Assembly: GCA_000733415.1 (NCBI GenBank) | Contig: KL662192.1 | Span: forward strand, 50,042 to 114,041 | Direction: 5' to 3' | From: [Leptolyngbya] sp. JSC-1 | GTDB lineage: Bacteria; Cyanobacteriota; Cyanobacteriia; Elainellales; Elainellaceae | Length of the DNA: 64,000 nt | Part shown: positions 53,210 through 62,304 of the stretch, in pieces | How positions within the stretch are numbered: the first letter of the stretch is position 1 | Layout: the number at the start of each line of letters is the position of its first letter | The notes under the pieces: model-generated | What the model saw: the letters and a program-made list of their open reading frames with translations, nothing else | Databases searched by the model: none | What the model was told of the DNA's origin: nothing | Made by a program: the position numbers and the translations under genes

Positions 53210-53536
53210 ATGCCTACCATTCTACAGATGAACTTCGAATTTCGAAACACACCCGACGAAGAAAAACAGCAGGGTCCAGCATTCGCTAAAACCATTGCCC
53301 AGGTACCAGGTCTGTTGTGGAAAATCTGGCTAATGGATGAAGCAACCCATCAGGCGGGTGGCATTTACCTGTTTGAGTCCCAAGCAGCAGCTCAAACCTA
53401 TCTAAACGGACCGATTACTCAAGCCATCCGGCACAATCCAACCTACGTCAACTGGCAGGTTCGCCTGACTCCAATTTGGGTTGCACCAACCGCAATCACT
53501 GCAAATTCAACGATTTCAACCTTGGTTGATGGATAA
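53210..53536 (+). CDS. YdhR-like monooxygenase-fold protein
   Basis: A 108-residue dimeric alpha/beta-barrel-type protein (ILQMNFEFRN, VPGLLWKIWLMDEATHQAGGIYLFESQAAAQTYL). Members include small monooxygenases; function of this group is not settled. First gene of a plus-strand set of three divergent from the broken regulator. Confidence 0.85.
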   Translation: MPTILQMNFEFRNTPDEEKQQGPAFAKTIAQVPGLLWKIWLMDEATHQAGGIYLFESQAAAQTYLNGPITQAIRHNPTYVNWQVRLTPIWVAPTAITANSTISTLVDG

Positions 53537-53646
53537 GAGGTTGATGGATAGGAAAGTTCCTCGCCTCTGTTCACTTCTTCTTGGGAAGAAGGCATTACTC
53601 AATCCCTCACCCTTTTGTTACCTTTTTCATTTCAGGAGACATTCTT

Positions 53647-54450
53647 ATGCAATCACCTACTCTGTTTGAATCCCGCCGAGTTGCTCCAGAAACTTACACA
53701 TTGCCCGCCTACCTACCCGTACCTGGAGCCGGTATTCTACCCGTGAATGCCTTTTTAATTCATGCGGCCCAACCTTTGTTAGTCGATACAGGCTTAGCGG
53801 CTCTAAAATCCGACTTCATGAAACGCTTAAGCCAACTCATCGATCTTGAAGATTTAGCTTGGATCTGGCTGACTCATACTGATCCGGACCACCTAGGAAA
53901 CTTAACGGATGTCCTAGCCGCCGCACCCAACGCGCGCATTGTCACTACTTTTTTGGGAATGGGCAAATTGGGATTACAGCAGATCCCCACCGATCGCGTC
54001 TACTTACTGAATCCAGGACAAAAACTCGATTTGGGTGATCGCACAGTGACGGCTATCAAACCTCCTAGCTTTGACGCGCCGGAGACCACCGGATTGTTTG
54101 ATAGCAAAACCCGGACGCTCTTTAGTGCAGATTGCTTTGGAGCCTTGATGCACCAACCCGCACAAACAGCTTTAGAGATTACCCCTGACGCTCTGCATGA
54201 AGGACTGGTGGCCTGGTCAATGGTGGATGCACCGTGGTTGGCGATGGTCGATGCGCATGCGTTTGACCGGGCATTGAACACCGTGCACCAACTGAATGCC
54301 GAAATGGTATTGAGCAGTCATTTACCGCCAGCTCCTGGCATGGTGGATGCTCTACTTACCCACCTCCGGGCAACTCGCTTTGCTACTCCTGCAAATGGCC
54401 CTGACCAGCAAGCGTTTGAGCAGATAATGGCTCAAATAATGGTGGCTTAA
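53647..54450 (+). CDS. MBL-fold metallo-hydrolase
   Basis: A 267-residue metallo-beta-lactamase-fold protein with the metal motif THTDPDHLGN and an Asp at ...LFSADCFG for the second site. The ATG at 53647 has an SD (CAGGAGACATTCTT); the longer frame to 53581 is less likely. Substrate unknown. Lies between the monooxygenase and the SnoaL-like gene. Confidence 0.88.
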   Translation: MQSPTLFESRRVAPETYTLPAYLPVPGAGILPVNAFLIHAAQPLLVDTGLAALKSDFMKRLSQLIDLEDLAWIWLTHTDPDHLGNLTDVLAAAPNARIVTTFLGMGKLGLQQIPTDRVYLLNPGQKLDLGDRTVTAIKPPSFDAPETTGLFDSKTRTLFSADCFGALMHQPAQTALEITPDALHEGLVAWSMVDAPWLAMVDAHAFDRALNTVHQLNAEMVLSSHLPPAPGMVDALLTHLRATRFATPANGPDQQAFEQIMAQIMVA

Positions 54451-54514
54451 TCCATTGCAAATGCTTTCCTGGAAAAATTTCCTGTCCTATTTAATCAATT
54501 TGGAGGTTCTCATT

Positions 54515-54949
54515 ATGTCTACTATTTCCTCTTCTGCAACCTTAGCTGAACACAAACAGGTTGTCCAACAATTTCTAGACGCAACCCATAGCGGTAATTT
54601 TGATGTAATCGATACGTTAGTCGCTGAGCATATCGTTACCCACCACTTTCCTGGTGGCAAAAGCCCTACGAGTCGGGAGGAGTATAAGGAATTCTTCCGA
54701 CTGTGGGGGCAGGGGGTTCCCCGGCAAGAATTTGCAATTCTGGCAATGGTAGCGGAATCTGATAAGGTGGTTGTGCACTACTCCATCACCGGACAGCACG
54801 AGGGAGACCTGCTAGGCATTCCCGCCACAGGTCGGCAAATTGATTTTACAGGAGTAGCCTTCTACCGCATGGAAAACGGCCAAATTGCCGAAACATGGCT
54901 CTATCCTGACACGACAACTCTACTCCAGCAGTTGGGAGTGCTCGGTTGA
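54515..54949 (+). CDS. SnoaL-like ester cyclase
   Basis: A 144-residue NTF2-fold protein (VQQFLDATHSGNFDVIDTLVAEHIVTHHFPGG, then FTGVAFYRMENGQIAETWLYPD), typical of SnoaL-like cyclases or isomerases. The SD is GGAGGTTCTC. Probably in one unit with the MBL and YdhR genes. Confidence 0.88.
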   Translation: MSTISSSATLAEHKQVVQQFLDATHSGNFDVIDTLVAEHIVTHHFPGGKSPTSREEYKEFFRLWGQGVPRQEFAILAMVAESDKVVVHYSITGQHEGDLLGIPATGRQIDFTGVAFYRMENGQIAETWLYPDTTTLLQQLGVLG

Positions 54950-54994
54950 AAGATGGGGGACTACAGGTCCAGTGCACTTTCGCGGATGCCGTTT

Positions 54995-55262
54995 CTAGGT
55001 AGGCAGCGTAGCCAAGGTTGAACTTCCGATCTGCTGATACAAGCTCGCCGTTAAGTCCTCTTTCTTATAGCTTTGGGCACGCCGCGACGAGAAAATGCCG
55101 GGAAGTTCGTTGAGGACTTGTTTCTTCCCCTGGTGGATTTGCGTCGGATGCACCCCGTGTTCGGTTGCCAGTTCATTCACCGTTTTCAGTCCTTTAATCG
55201 CTTCCAGGGCAACCCTGGCTTTAAACTCAGCACTGTGTTTGTCTAGGTCAGACACAATTTGA
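54995..55262 (-). pseudogene. IS3-family transposase OrfA remnant
   Basis: The frame includes KHSAEFKARVALEAIKGLKTVNELA, EHGVHPTQIHQGKKQ and LYQQIG, the N-terminal HTH of IS3 OrfA. It is cut after LYQQIG, and the usual Trp in HQWKKQ is Gly. No OrfB part, no clear terminal repeats. The frame continues upstream to 55408, which may be unrelated sequence. Confidence 0.75.
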
Positions 55263-55400
55263 CTTAAGTCATGTCCCATATATCCAGTAATGACGGCAAT
55301 CAAGTCACAATTGCTGATCTTACTTTGAACACTGTTACGACTAATATGGCTTTCACCAGAAGGAGCTATCTCAGTAATATCTTTCATACAAGCTAAAATT

Positions 55401-55892
55401 ATGAGCAAGCCTCGTCCTCACTACCTTGACAAAAATAGCACTCAGACGCTGCAAGAAGGTCTAGAGGAATATTATGCGTTCAATCCCCATGTCACGCCTC
55501 CAAGCACCCAGCCAGCTGAGTTCAGCAAGATCTTGCTGGCTCATGATGTAGGTCATGTAATCTATGGCTGCGATACCAGCATGTACGACGAACTAAAAAT
55601 TCTGCCGCTATTCTGGTGGACTAGTGAATGTACATTCCAACGATTCCGGCAGATGCGAAACACACCTGCTGTCGATGTAATGTACGACGATCTGATTCGA
55701 GAAAAGGGAACCTTTTGGCTCTACAGCGAGATTTGCAAAACCCTTCCTCTAGTCATCCCAGAGCTAATTTTGATCTGGTTTAGAACGCGCAACCGTAAAA
55801 AACGACTGCCGTTTCTAGAATTTGAACCGCTGCTGGATCGTTCATTGCTGGATATCCGTCAGGAGTTTGATTTGTTGCAGTTTATCAAGTGA
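55401..55892 (+). CDS. Protein with COQ4-type HDxxH(x)11E motif
   Basis: A 163-residue protein. HDVGH then 11 residues and Glu (HDVGHVIYGCDTSMYDE, about residues 49-65) is exactly the metal motif of the COQ4 family of ubiquinone synthesis. A hydrophobic segment near 115-130 (LPLVIPELILIW) would contact the membrane. The overall protein is shorter than COQ4. No SD; its first bases overlap the IS3-remnant frame. Function not known. Confidence 0.65.
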   Translation: MSKPRPHYLDKNSTQTLQEGLEEYYAFNPHVTPPSTQPAEFSKILLAHDVGHVIYGCDTSMYDELKILPLFWWTSECTFQRFRQMRNTPAVDVMYDDLIREKGTFWLYSEICKTLPLVIPELILIWFRTRNRKKRLPFLEFEPLLDRSLLDIRQEFDLLQFIK

Positions 55893-55928
55893 TTGGGTCG
55901 GTAGAACTGACAGCCAATAGAAGACATA

Positions 55929-56216
55929 TCACTCAATAAACTGGAGAAATTCCACCTGCGGATCGGGCAAATGGCGATATTGCTGGGCTTTAGCTTCAAT
56001 GTCTCGAAGTTGACCCAAGGCCAGACCACAAGGATAGCCATACTTAGCCTTCACCCGGTCGCTGGCAATCTGTAAGGCGGTGCGAGAGCGGTCAACGAAA
56101 TCATCGAGATTGTAGGTTTGATTGGGTGTGAAGTATTGTTTGACAACCAGGGACGGTGAATAGCAGGTATCTTCGGTGCCATCACACCAGCGAATCCGAA
56201 AGCGTATCTCAGGCAT
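55929..56216 (-). CDS. MSMEG_0570-type nitrogen-starvation response protein (Nit1C)
   Basis: A 95-residue protein (MPEIRFRIRWCDGTEDTCYSPSLVVKQYF, then LGQLRDIEAKAQQY). The family is a member of Nit1C clusters. Its function is unknown. It overlaps the glycosyltransferase gene by eight bases, so it is the last gene of the operon. Confidence 0.88.
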   Translation of the reverse strand: MPEIRFRIRWCDGTEDTCYSPSLVVKQYFTPNQTYNLDDFVDRSRTALQIASDRVKAKYGYPCGLALGQLRDIEAKAQQYRHLPDPQVEFLQFIE

Positions 56217-57351
56217 GGCTCAGGAGTTTAGAATAATGGTCTAAATGCATTTTGGCAGAAGTTTGCCACGAAAACGAGGCGCAGATTTGATCTGGTGGAT
56301 TAGAAATAGCATCCGGTTTTAGCACTGCCAGCATCGCGTCTGCAATCGCATCCACCGACAAGGGATCAACCCAAACCGCCTGATCTGGCAGCAGAAATTC
56401 GGTAAACGGAGCCTGATTTGGAATAACAACCGGCAGCCCGGACGCGATCGCCTCCAGCACCACCAAACCCCAGCCTTCTTTCAGCGACGGAAACACAAAC
56501 GCATTCGCAGTCTGGTACAGCGTCGGCAAATCCGCATCTGGAATTACTCCCGGCAAAATCAAAGCGGTTTCAAGCGGCGCGCCTAAACGCTCTACCTCAG
56601 CAAAAAACTGATCCCGATAGGGCTGATAGTCAAACAACGTCGCGCCACCGGCAATTACGAGCTGTGCCTCTGGATAAACGCTAAGCACGTGAGCAAAGGC
56701 TTGCAGCAGCCGAATCGAATTCTTGCGCGGTTCAATGCCGCCTACAGTCAAGTAAATTGGCTTCCCAGTTAAGCCAAGCCGATTGCTGAGAGCCGTTTTT
56801 GTATTGTCTGGACAGGACGAAAACCGCTGAAGATTAACACCATTCAAGACGCGCAGAGCGTATACTTCATAGCGTTCGCGTAGCTGTTGCTGCCAATATT
56901 GGCTGACACATAGACATAGATCGGGTTCTCGAATCGATCGATCCTGGCATTGCTGCAAATAAGGACTGTTGAAGTCATCGATATGGTGTACGGTGCGGAT
57001 AAAGTGCGGGATACGGTGACACTGACGTAAAATGGCTAGTGCATTGGCGCTGAGGCAGTCTTGAGCATGGTAGCAGTCGTAGGGCTGAGCGACGAGGTGG
57101 TCATCCAAGAAATCAACGAATTCCTGAATTCGCTGCTGAATTAGCTGATCAAAATCCGTCCCTGCTGGTTTGACTGGAATCGGCTGATAGCGGCAGTGAA
57201 GCGGATAATCAAACCCCCTGCCCTCCTTATCGAGGGCATAGACACAGACCTCCTGGCCGAGCTGATGCAGCGCCTCAGCCAATTCTAGGGTGTGGATCAC
57301 GCTGCCACGGGGCTTGGTGGAGTAGGTAAACAAGGCGATGCGTAGTCTCAT
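56209..57351 (-). CDS. MSMEG_0565-type glycosyltransferase (Nit1C)
   Basis: A 380-residue GT4-type glycosyltransferase: N-terminal Rossmann part (RIALFTYSTKPRGSVIHTLELAEALHQLG) and the C-terminal nucleotide-sugar part (GLTGKPIYLTVGGIEPRKN, FVFPSLKEGWGLVVLEAIASGLPVV). The ATG at 57351 overlaps the AIR-synthase-like stop (ATGA). In Nit1C clusters its acceptor is unknown. Confidence 0.9.
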   Translation of the reverse strand: MRLRIALFTYSTKPRGSVIHTLELAEALHQLGQEVCVYALDKEGRGFDYPLHCRYQPIPVKPAGTDFDQLIQQRIQEFVDFLDDHLVAQPYDCYHAQDCLSANALAILRQCHRIPHFIRTVHHIDDFNSPYLQQCQDRSIREPDLCLCVSQYWQQQLRERYEVYALRVLNGVNLQRFSSCPDNTKTALSNRLGLTGKPIYLTVGGIEPRKNSIRLLQAFAHVLSVYPEAQLVIAGGATLFDYQPYRDQFFAEVERLGAPLETALILPGVIPDADLPTLYQTANAFVFPSLKEGWGLVVLEAIASGLPVVIPNQAPFTEFLLPDQAVWVDPLSVDAIADAMLAVLKPDAISNPPDQICASFSWQTSAKMHLDHYSKLLSHA

Positions 57352-58340
57352 AGATCGGCCTCCGGTGGGGTTAAGCCCATCAGCGGCGTTTGGGCCAAAT
57401 CCCAAAACAGCACCGATTCGGTCGTCCCGTCGGTTTGCTGCTGAAGCCAGAGCTGACGAGTCGCAGTCACCGAACCAATCGCCTCACAGACGAGCTGCTG
57501 CTGCCGGAACTGAGCTTGAACTGCCGCGACTCGATCAGGACGCACGCTGAGCAGAAACCCATAGCTAGGAAAGGCAATCAACCAGCGCTCTAACGGTACC
57601 CCCGCCGGACAGGGAATTTGATCCACCCGTAGCACGGCACCACAGCGCGAGGTTTCCAGCAGCATCAATAAGGTGCCCACAATGCCGCCCATACTGATAT
57701 CCTTGCCAGCATCACACAGTCCCGCTTCTGCTAAAGTCGGCAAAATCGCCAAATTGCGCCGCAACTGGATCGGGTCGGCTTCAGTAGCTGCATTCCAAAA
57801 TGGATAGCGGGGATGGGCTTTACCATTAAAATCCACCGCCAGCAGCAGCACATCGCCTGGTTGGGCGTTAAAGCTAGAAATTAGGTGAGTCGCCCGTCCC
57901 ATAATCGCCACCGACAGCGCATCATAGGGACTATGCTGATTCGTATGTCCGCCAACAATCGGCACCGCATAAGCTTGAGCTGCCGCCTGCATTCCTTGCC
58001 ATAGTAAATTCGCTGTATCTGTAGATTGACTCCAGAGCGTATCCACCACCGCAATCGCTCGTCCGCCCATCGCGGCAATGTCGCTGATATTCACCATTAC
58101 CGCACACCAGCCGGCAAACCAGGGTTCGGACGCCACCAACTGAGGCAAAATGCCTTCTGCCGCCAGCAGTAAATAGCCTTCTCCATCGGGAATCGCCGCA
58201 CAATCATCACCGAGCACAACCGGCATATCAGCCCAACCCTGGGCAACAAGCTGAATGTCCCGTTTGTGCAAAATGCCAGCAGAGTGGCGCAGGTGCTCGA
58301 CAAGTTGGTGTAACACAGTAGGGAATGAACTAGATGGCAA
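57348..58340 (-). CDS. Sll0787-type AIR-synthase-like protein (Nit1C)
   Basis: A 330-residue protein of the PurM/ThiL/HypE ATP-binding fold (GDDCAAI near residue 45, MVNISDIAAMGGRAIAVV, GLCDAGKDISMGGIVGTLLMLLE). It may activate or phosphorylate an intermediate. The frame begins with TTG at 58340; a GTG at 58316 is also possible. It overlaps the end of the GNAT gene by 11 bases. In mycobacteria the two are one fused protein (MSMEG_0567); here they are split, as in Synechocystis. Confidence 0.88.
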   Translation of the reverse strand: MPSSSFPTVLHQLVEHLRHSAGILHKRDIQLVAQGWADMPVVLGDDCAAIPDGEGYLLLAAEGILPQLVASEPWFAGWCAVMVNISDIAAMGGRAIAVVDTLWSQSTDTANLLWQGMQAAAQAYAVPIVGGHTNQHSPYDALSVAIMGRATHLISSFNAQPGDVLLLAVDFNGKAHPRYPFWNAATEADPIQLRRNLAILPTLAEAGLCDAGKDISMGGIVGTLLMLLETSRCGAVLRVDQIPCPAGVPLERWLIAFPSYGFLLSVRPDRVAAVQAQFRQQQLVCEAIGSVTATRQLWLQQQTDGTTESVLFWDLAQTPLMGLTPPEADL

Positions 58341-58905
58341 ATTTGAGCGAAGCTCCGGGGGTAAAGCACTCTCGCTGGGTTTCGGCTGCGACCGGCGGAT
58401 AGTAGGCGAGGTCAGCTTGCATCAAGTGGTGAGGACAGCCGCGAATCGATAATTCTTTCAAAGATTGCCAGTGCAGCCGCTGGAAAAATCGCACATTTTG
58501 CTGTTGCACGGTTGCTAAAAACTGCTGGCAGCCCCACGTATTGGCCGTTGTTACCGCTTTGTAAATCAACCCCTTCCCAATTTGCCAGCCGCGACGGTGA
58601 TCGGGATGGGTTCCCAACCGGCCTCCATACCAAATTCCTGGTTCCACTTCATAGATGCGCACTACACCGACGACCTGAGTGCTTTGCGTATGCTTTTGGG
58701 GATGATTCCGAGTATTGCTTTCATTATGATCTCGAACATTACTCAGAACTGCCACAATTGGATAGGCAACTGCATCAAACTCATCGATATCATGCTGACT
58801 AAACAATTGCTGTTCTTGAACAAAAATCAACCGCCGCAGCTCAAAGTAGGCGGCCAGTTCTTCTGGTGTGGTTGCTAGTTTGAAGTCGTATTGGCTGCTT
58901 GACAT
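58330..58905 (-). CDS. Sll0786/MSMEG_0567-type GNAT acetyltransferase (Nit1C)
   Basis: A 191-residue N-acetyltransferase (VVGVVRIYEVEPGIWYGGRLGTHPDHRRGWQIGKGLI with the acetyl-CoA-binding R/Q-x-x-G-x pattern). Coupled with the AIR-synthase-like gene. The start (58905) has no SD and is preceded by a long G-rich/C-rich repeat (C-rich on the sense strand). Confidence 0.9.
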   Translation of the reverse strand: MSSSQYDFKLATTPEELAAYFELRRLIFVQEQQLFSQHDIDEFDAVAYPIVAVLSNVRDHNESNTRNHPQKHTQSTQVVGVVRIYEVEPGIWYGGRLGTHPDHRRGWQIGKGLIYKAVTTANTWGCQQFLATVQQQNVRFFQRLHWQSLKELSIRGCPHHLMQADLAYYPPVAAETQRECFTPGASLKFAI

Positions 58906-58912
58906 GGGGATA

Positions 58913-58985
58913 GAGGGGGGTGGGGGGTGGGGAGTGGGGAGTGGGGTGGGGGGTGGGGGGGGTGGGGTGGGGGGGTGGGGTGGGG
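58913..58985. repeat. Long (GGGGTGG)-type tandem repeat upstream of the GNAT gene
   Basis: About 73 bases of G-runs separated by T or A (GGGGTGG, GGGGAGTGG units), C-rich on the GNAT sense strand, ending eight bases from its ATG. The following stretch up to 59167 has no gene. It splits the Nit1C operon, so the downstream half may need read-through or a second promoter. Confidence 0.9.
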
Positions 58986-59167
58986 AATGAGTAAGGATGT
59001 GAATGATGTTCTGGCTGGATTGGTCAATTTGGTTGTCGGTCAGATCCTAGAGCGTGTTTTCAAAGACTTTGGTGCTGCTGCTTCAGCCTTCTCCCCCTAA
59101 ATCCCTAACGTCCCACATGTTATGGCTGCTTGAATTGAGCTGAATTTTTGACTTGGTAATGCAATAT

Positions 59168-60352
59168 TCATCCAACCATACAGCTATTTTTATTCGACCA
59201 AGTCACAAGCTCTTCCCTACCTTCCCCATCTCCCTTACCTTCCCGATCTCCCCCACATCCCCGATCTGCCTCAAACACCGGCAACGCCGAACACGCTCCA
59301 CACTTAGCGCAGCCCGCCTTGATGTCAGCGGAAGCCATTCCGGCTCGGTTGAGTAGGGCACCAATCTGCTGATACAGGTCATACATAAACTGGCTAGAGG
59401 GAGGCGCATAGTGTTGCAGGGGAGTTCCGGTAATCGGCACAAACGGCACCACAAAGGGATACACACCCATCTGAATCAAGCGTTCTGCCGTTGCCACTAG
59501 CGTCGCCTGATCATCGCCCAAACCCGCCAGCAGATAGGTGCTGACCTGTCCCCAGCCGAATACCCTAACGGCGGCTTCAAAGGCTTGAAAGTATACCGTC
59601 AGCGGCACCGTCGCCTTACCGGGCATGATCGCGGCCCGCACATCGGAATCGACTGCTTCTAAATGCATCCCCAGACTATCAACGCCCGCATCCTTCATGC
59701 GTTCAAACCAAAAGAAATCTTCTGGTGGTTCGCACTGGGCCTGAATCGGTAAGTTCACCCGCTGTTTGATCGCAGCAGCGCAATCAGCCAGATAAGCCGC
59801 GCCCCGGTCGCCAGTGTTGGGGGTGCCGGTGGTCATCACCATATGCGTGACGCCATCCAACCGCGCGGCTGCCTCGGCCACCTCGGCCAACTGAAGCGGT
59901 GTTTTCCGGGCAATCGTCCGTTCTGCGGCTAAGGATTGCCCAATCGCGCAAAACTGACAGGCTGTAGCCGCATCGCTGTAGCGCATACAGGTCTGAAGCA
60001 CCGTGGTCGCTAACACATCGCGACTGTGCAGTAGGGCAATTTTCCAGTAAGGAATTCCGTCTGCTGTTTTGAGGCTGTAAAACTTGGGCTGCTGCGGAAA
60101 GCTAATCGACGCTATCGGATCCGATTCCCAGTGCAGAACTGCCTGATTCGTCTGGGCATTGATCGTAGCGCTGTAGGGCGAACTGGAAGCGGCATCGGTG
60201 TAGATCGGCACCATTACGGTCGTTCCAGCAATCGTCACTGCCTTGTGATCCGATGGTCCAGCTCCTCCTTTGCGTCCAGAGGCCCCAGCTTCGGCATTGA
60301 TAATTTTCAATCCATGAGATTGCAGCTCTGTGATTAACCGTTGCGTATTCAT
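59168..60352 (-). CDS. Sll0785/MSMEG_0568-type radical SAM protein (Nit1C)
   Basis: A 394-residue radical SAM protein. The cluster cysteines are unusual: Cys122, Cys132 and Cys135 (C-x9-C-x2-C), in TCMRYSDAATACQFC. A C-terminal CAKCGAC group may bind a second cluster. The last 30 or so residues (after SALPVFE) are low-complexity (Gly, Asp, Arg, Glu) and come from a C/T-rich repeat on the plus strand, so the C-terminus is probably extended. The reaction is unknown; in the Nit1C cluster it sits with nitrilase. Confidence 0.9.
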   Translation of the reverse strand: MNTQRLITELQSHGLKIINAEAGASGRKGGAGPSDHKAVTIAGTTVMVPIYTDAASSSPYSATINAQTNQAVLHWESDPIASISFPQQPKFYSLKTADGIPYWKIALLHSRDVLATTVLQTCMRYSDAATACQFCAIGQSLAAERTIARKTPLQLAEVAEAAARLDGVTHMVMTTGTPNTGDRGAAYLADCAAAIKQRVNLPIQAQCEPPEDFFWFERMKDAGVDSLGMHLEAVDSDVRAAIMPGKATVPLTVYFQAFEAAVRVFGWGQVSTYLLAGLGDDQATLVATAERLIQMGVYPFVVPFVPITGTPLQHYAPPSSQFMYDLYQQIGALLNRAGMASADIKAGCAKCGACSALPVFEADRGCGGDREGKGDGEGREELVTWSNKNSCMVG

Positions 60353-60389
60353 AGTGTGTTCACAAGTGAGTTGAGTGAATTGGGTTGAG

Positions 60390-61400
60390 CTATAGATTTT
60401 GTGGTTCTAGTGGCAACTCAGAGGAGATCCTGACCATCTGCGCTGATCCATTCTCCATCGCTTGCTCAGACACTTCACTCAGTACGGACCAAGGGGCCAT
60501 ATTGGACTTTAGTTGCAGCAGATCGGGACGGGCATAGTGGCCAACACAATCCATCATCCGTTTACGTTTGGTAATTAAGGAAAAATCGAGGTCGGCAATT
60601 GCCATGCCTTCGCCTTCAGTAATTGGTGTAGCCAGCAACACTCCCTCTGGACTCACAATCGTCGTGTAGCAGCCGCCATTCAACACCGATCGCAATTTCG
60701 GATCCGGCGTGATTTGTTCGACCTGATCGGGCGAGAGCCAGCTTGTGGCATTAACGACAAAACAACCGGCCTCCAGGGCGTGATGCCGAATCGTCACCTC
60801 AATCTGCTCGGTAAAAATCTGCCCTACCATCGAACCGGGAAACTGGGCGCAATGAATCTGCTCATGTTGAGCCATTAGAGCATACCGAGCTAGGGGATTG
60901 TAATGCTCCCAACAGGCCAAGGCTCCCAATTTACCAACTGCCGTATCCAGCACCTTCAATCCGGCTCCATCCCCCTGTCCCCACACCATCCGCTCATGAT
61001 AGGTCGGCGTGATTTTGCGTCGCTTCAACAGCAGAGTACCGTCCGCATCAAAAACAAGTTGCGTATTATACAGCGAGCCATGATCTCGTTCATTCACGCC
61101 TAGGACTACTACCAATCCATAGGACCGCGCAGCTCGACTCACCGCATCCGTAACAGCACTGGGAACTTCTACAGCTTCTTCGTATAAACGCATGTGTTCC
61201 TTTCCCATCAGTACAGGCGGCTGTACAAACGAGAAATAGGGGTAATAGGGAATCAACGTCTCTGGAAACACAACCAACTGCGCACCCACCTGGGCCGCAT
61301 CCGCAATTGCCTGCAACACCTTCTCGGTGGTTCCATCCCGACTAAACAGCACCGGACTGATCTGAACAGCCGCAGCCCGCACGATCGTTGGTTCAGTCAT
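60390..61400 (-). CDS. Nit6803/Nit1-type nitrilase (Nit1C)
   Basis: A 336-residue nitrilase with the catalytic triad Glu47 (VFPETLIPYYP), Lys129 (KRRKITPTYHE) and Cys163 (LACWEHYNPLARY). The Synechocystis relative Nit6803 is a well-studied aliphatic and dinitrile nitrilase; it converts nitriles to carboxylic acid and ammonia. I chose the ATG at 61400; the longer frame starts with TTG at 61421. The Nit1C nitrilase of Pseudomonas is linked to growth on cyanide as nitrogen source, which suggests the substrate here, unproven. Confidence 0.93.
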   Translation of the reverse strand: MTEPTIVRAAAVQISPVLFSRDGTTEKVLQAIADAAQVGAQLVVFPETLIPYYPYFSFVQPPVLMGKEHMRLYEEAVEVPSAVTDAVSRAARSYGLVVVLGVNERDHGSLYNTQLVFDADGTLLLKRRKITPTYHERMVWGQGDGAGLKVLDTAVGKLGALACWEHYNPLARYALMAQHEQIHCAQFPGSMVGQIFTEQIEVTIRHHALEAGCFVVNATSWLSPDQVEQITPDPKLRSVLNGGCYTTIVSPEGVLLATPITEGEGMAIADLDFSLITKRKRMMDCVGHYARPDLLQLKSNMAPWSVLSEVSEQAMENGSAQMVRISSELPLEPQNL

Positions 61401-61436
61401 GGGTTTGTCCTGTTTGGTCAAATTTGCTAGTAGATG

Positions 61437-61486
61437 GGAGAGGGGAGAGGGGGGAGATGAGGGGGATGAGGGGGATGGGGGAGGGG
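61437..61486. repeat. G/A-rich short tandem repeat upstream of the nitrilase gene
   Basis: GAGAGGGG, GATGAGGGG and related units, C/T-rich on the nitrilase sense strand. Directly after it (61487-61520) is a fragment, reversed, of the core of the MITE-like elements (TATAGCCCTGCGGACAT), and ATTCAGCAACAC near 61552 resembles the end of the element at 34604. Confidence 0.75.
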
Positions 61487-61666
61487 TATAGCCCTGCGGA
61501 CATCTTAGAGAAGGGGAACGGGAGGAAGTAAAACTTTAAACCATCATTCCTCATTCAGCAACACTGGTTTAGCTAATTAGTGAACTGCTTGTAGTTAGCG
61601 TCTCGGCAAAACCTACCCCACGTCCATCCTCCCCATCTCCCCCATCTTCCCCCTCTCCAACACACT

Positions 61667-62149
61667 CTACAGCGTCCAGGTATCCAAAATAAACGCGCCA
61701 TCCTTACGGTGCATCAGAATCAGATCCAGCACATCCAGAGGATTGATCGGGCGAATGCCTGGAATCAGCGAAGGTTCACCGTGGCCGTAGAGAGCCTGGA
61801 GTGCAAATCGGCAGGCATAGACTTTTCCACCTTCCGACATGAACTTACTTAGCTGGTCATTAAAGTTTTGATGACCAGGGAAAGCGGCATCACCTAGTTT
61901 GGGGAAACCACGCTGCACACCCAAGGTGACTCCTGGACCATAGAGCAAAACCGAGGTGTCAAATCCTTTGCGCAGGAGGCGAGTGGCTTGCAGCAAATTC
62001 ACTAAACCAATCGATCCTTCAAAAGCAACCGTATGGAACGTCACCAATGCTTTTTCGCCTGGTTCCGCCTTGATGTCGGGAAATACCTTCTCCTCGTAAT
62101 CGACAAAAAAGTCACCCGGTTGATGCACAGGAGCTGTTACTTCAGGCAT
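61667..62149 (-). CDS. Sll0783/MSMEG_0572-type nitrogen-starvation response protein (Nit1C)
   Basis: A 160-residue DsrE-like protein (EKALVTFHTVAFEGSIGLVNLLQATRLLRKGFDTSVLLYGPG, VYACRFALQALYGHG). In Synechocystis, Sll0783 is strongly induced by nitrogen starvation and needed for normal polyhydroxybutyrate accumulation. It is the first gene of the operon, with SD AGGAAAATTTT, and a predicted NtcA promoter lies 180 bases upstream. Confidence 0.92.
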   Translation of the reverse strand: MPEVTAPVHQPGDFFVDYEEKVFPDIKAEPGEKALVTFHTVAFEGSIGLVNLLQATRLLRKGFDTSVLLYGPGVTLGVQRGFPKLGDAAFPGHQNFNDQLSKFMSEGGKVYACRFALQALYGHGEPSLIPGIRPINPLDVLDLILMHRKDGAFILDTWTL

Positions 62150-62304
62150 AAAATTTTCCTCATTCCAAGAGTTATTCCAATCAGTTTGGAGGTGAGTTCA
62201 GCTCAACCTAGACAATAAACCTACCAGAGTCTAAACACAATTAACAGGAGTTAACAGAAACTTTATTGCCGGCTGAGAAATGAGATTCACGGAATTGGAT
62301 CGAG

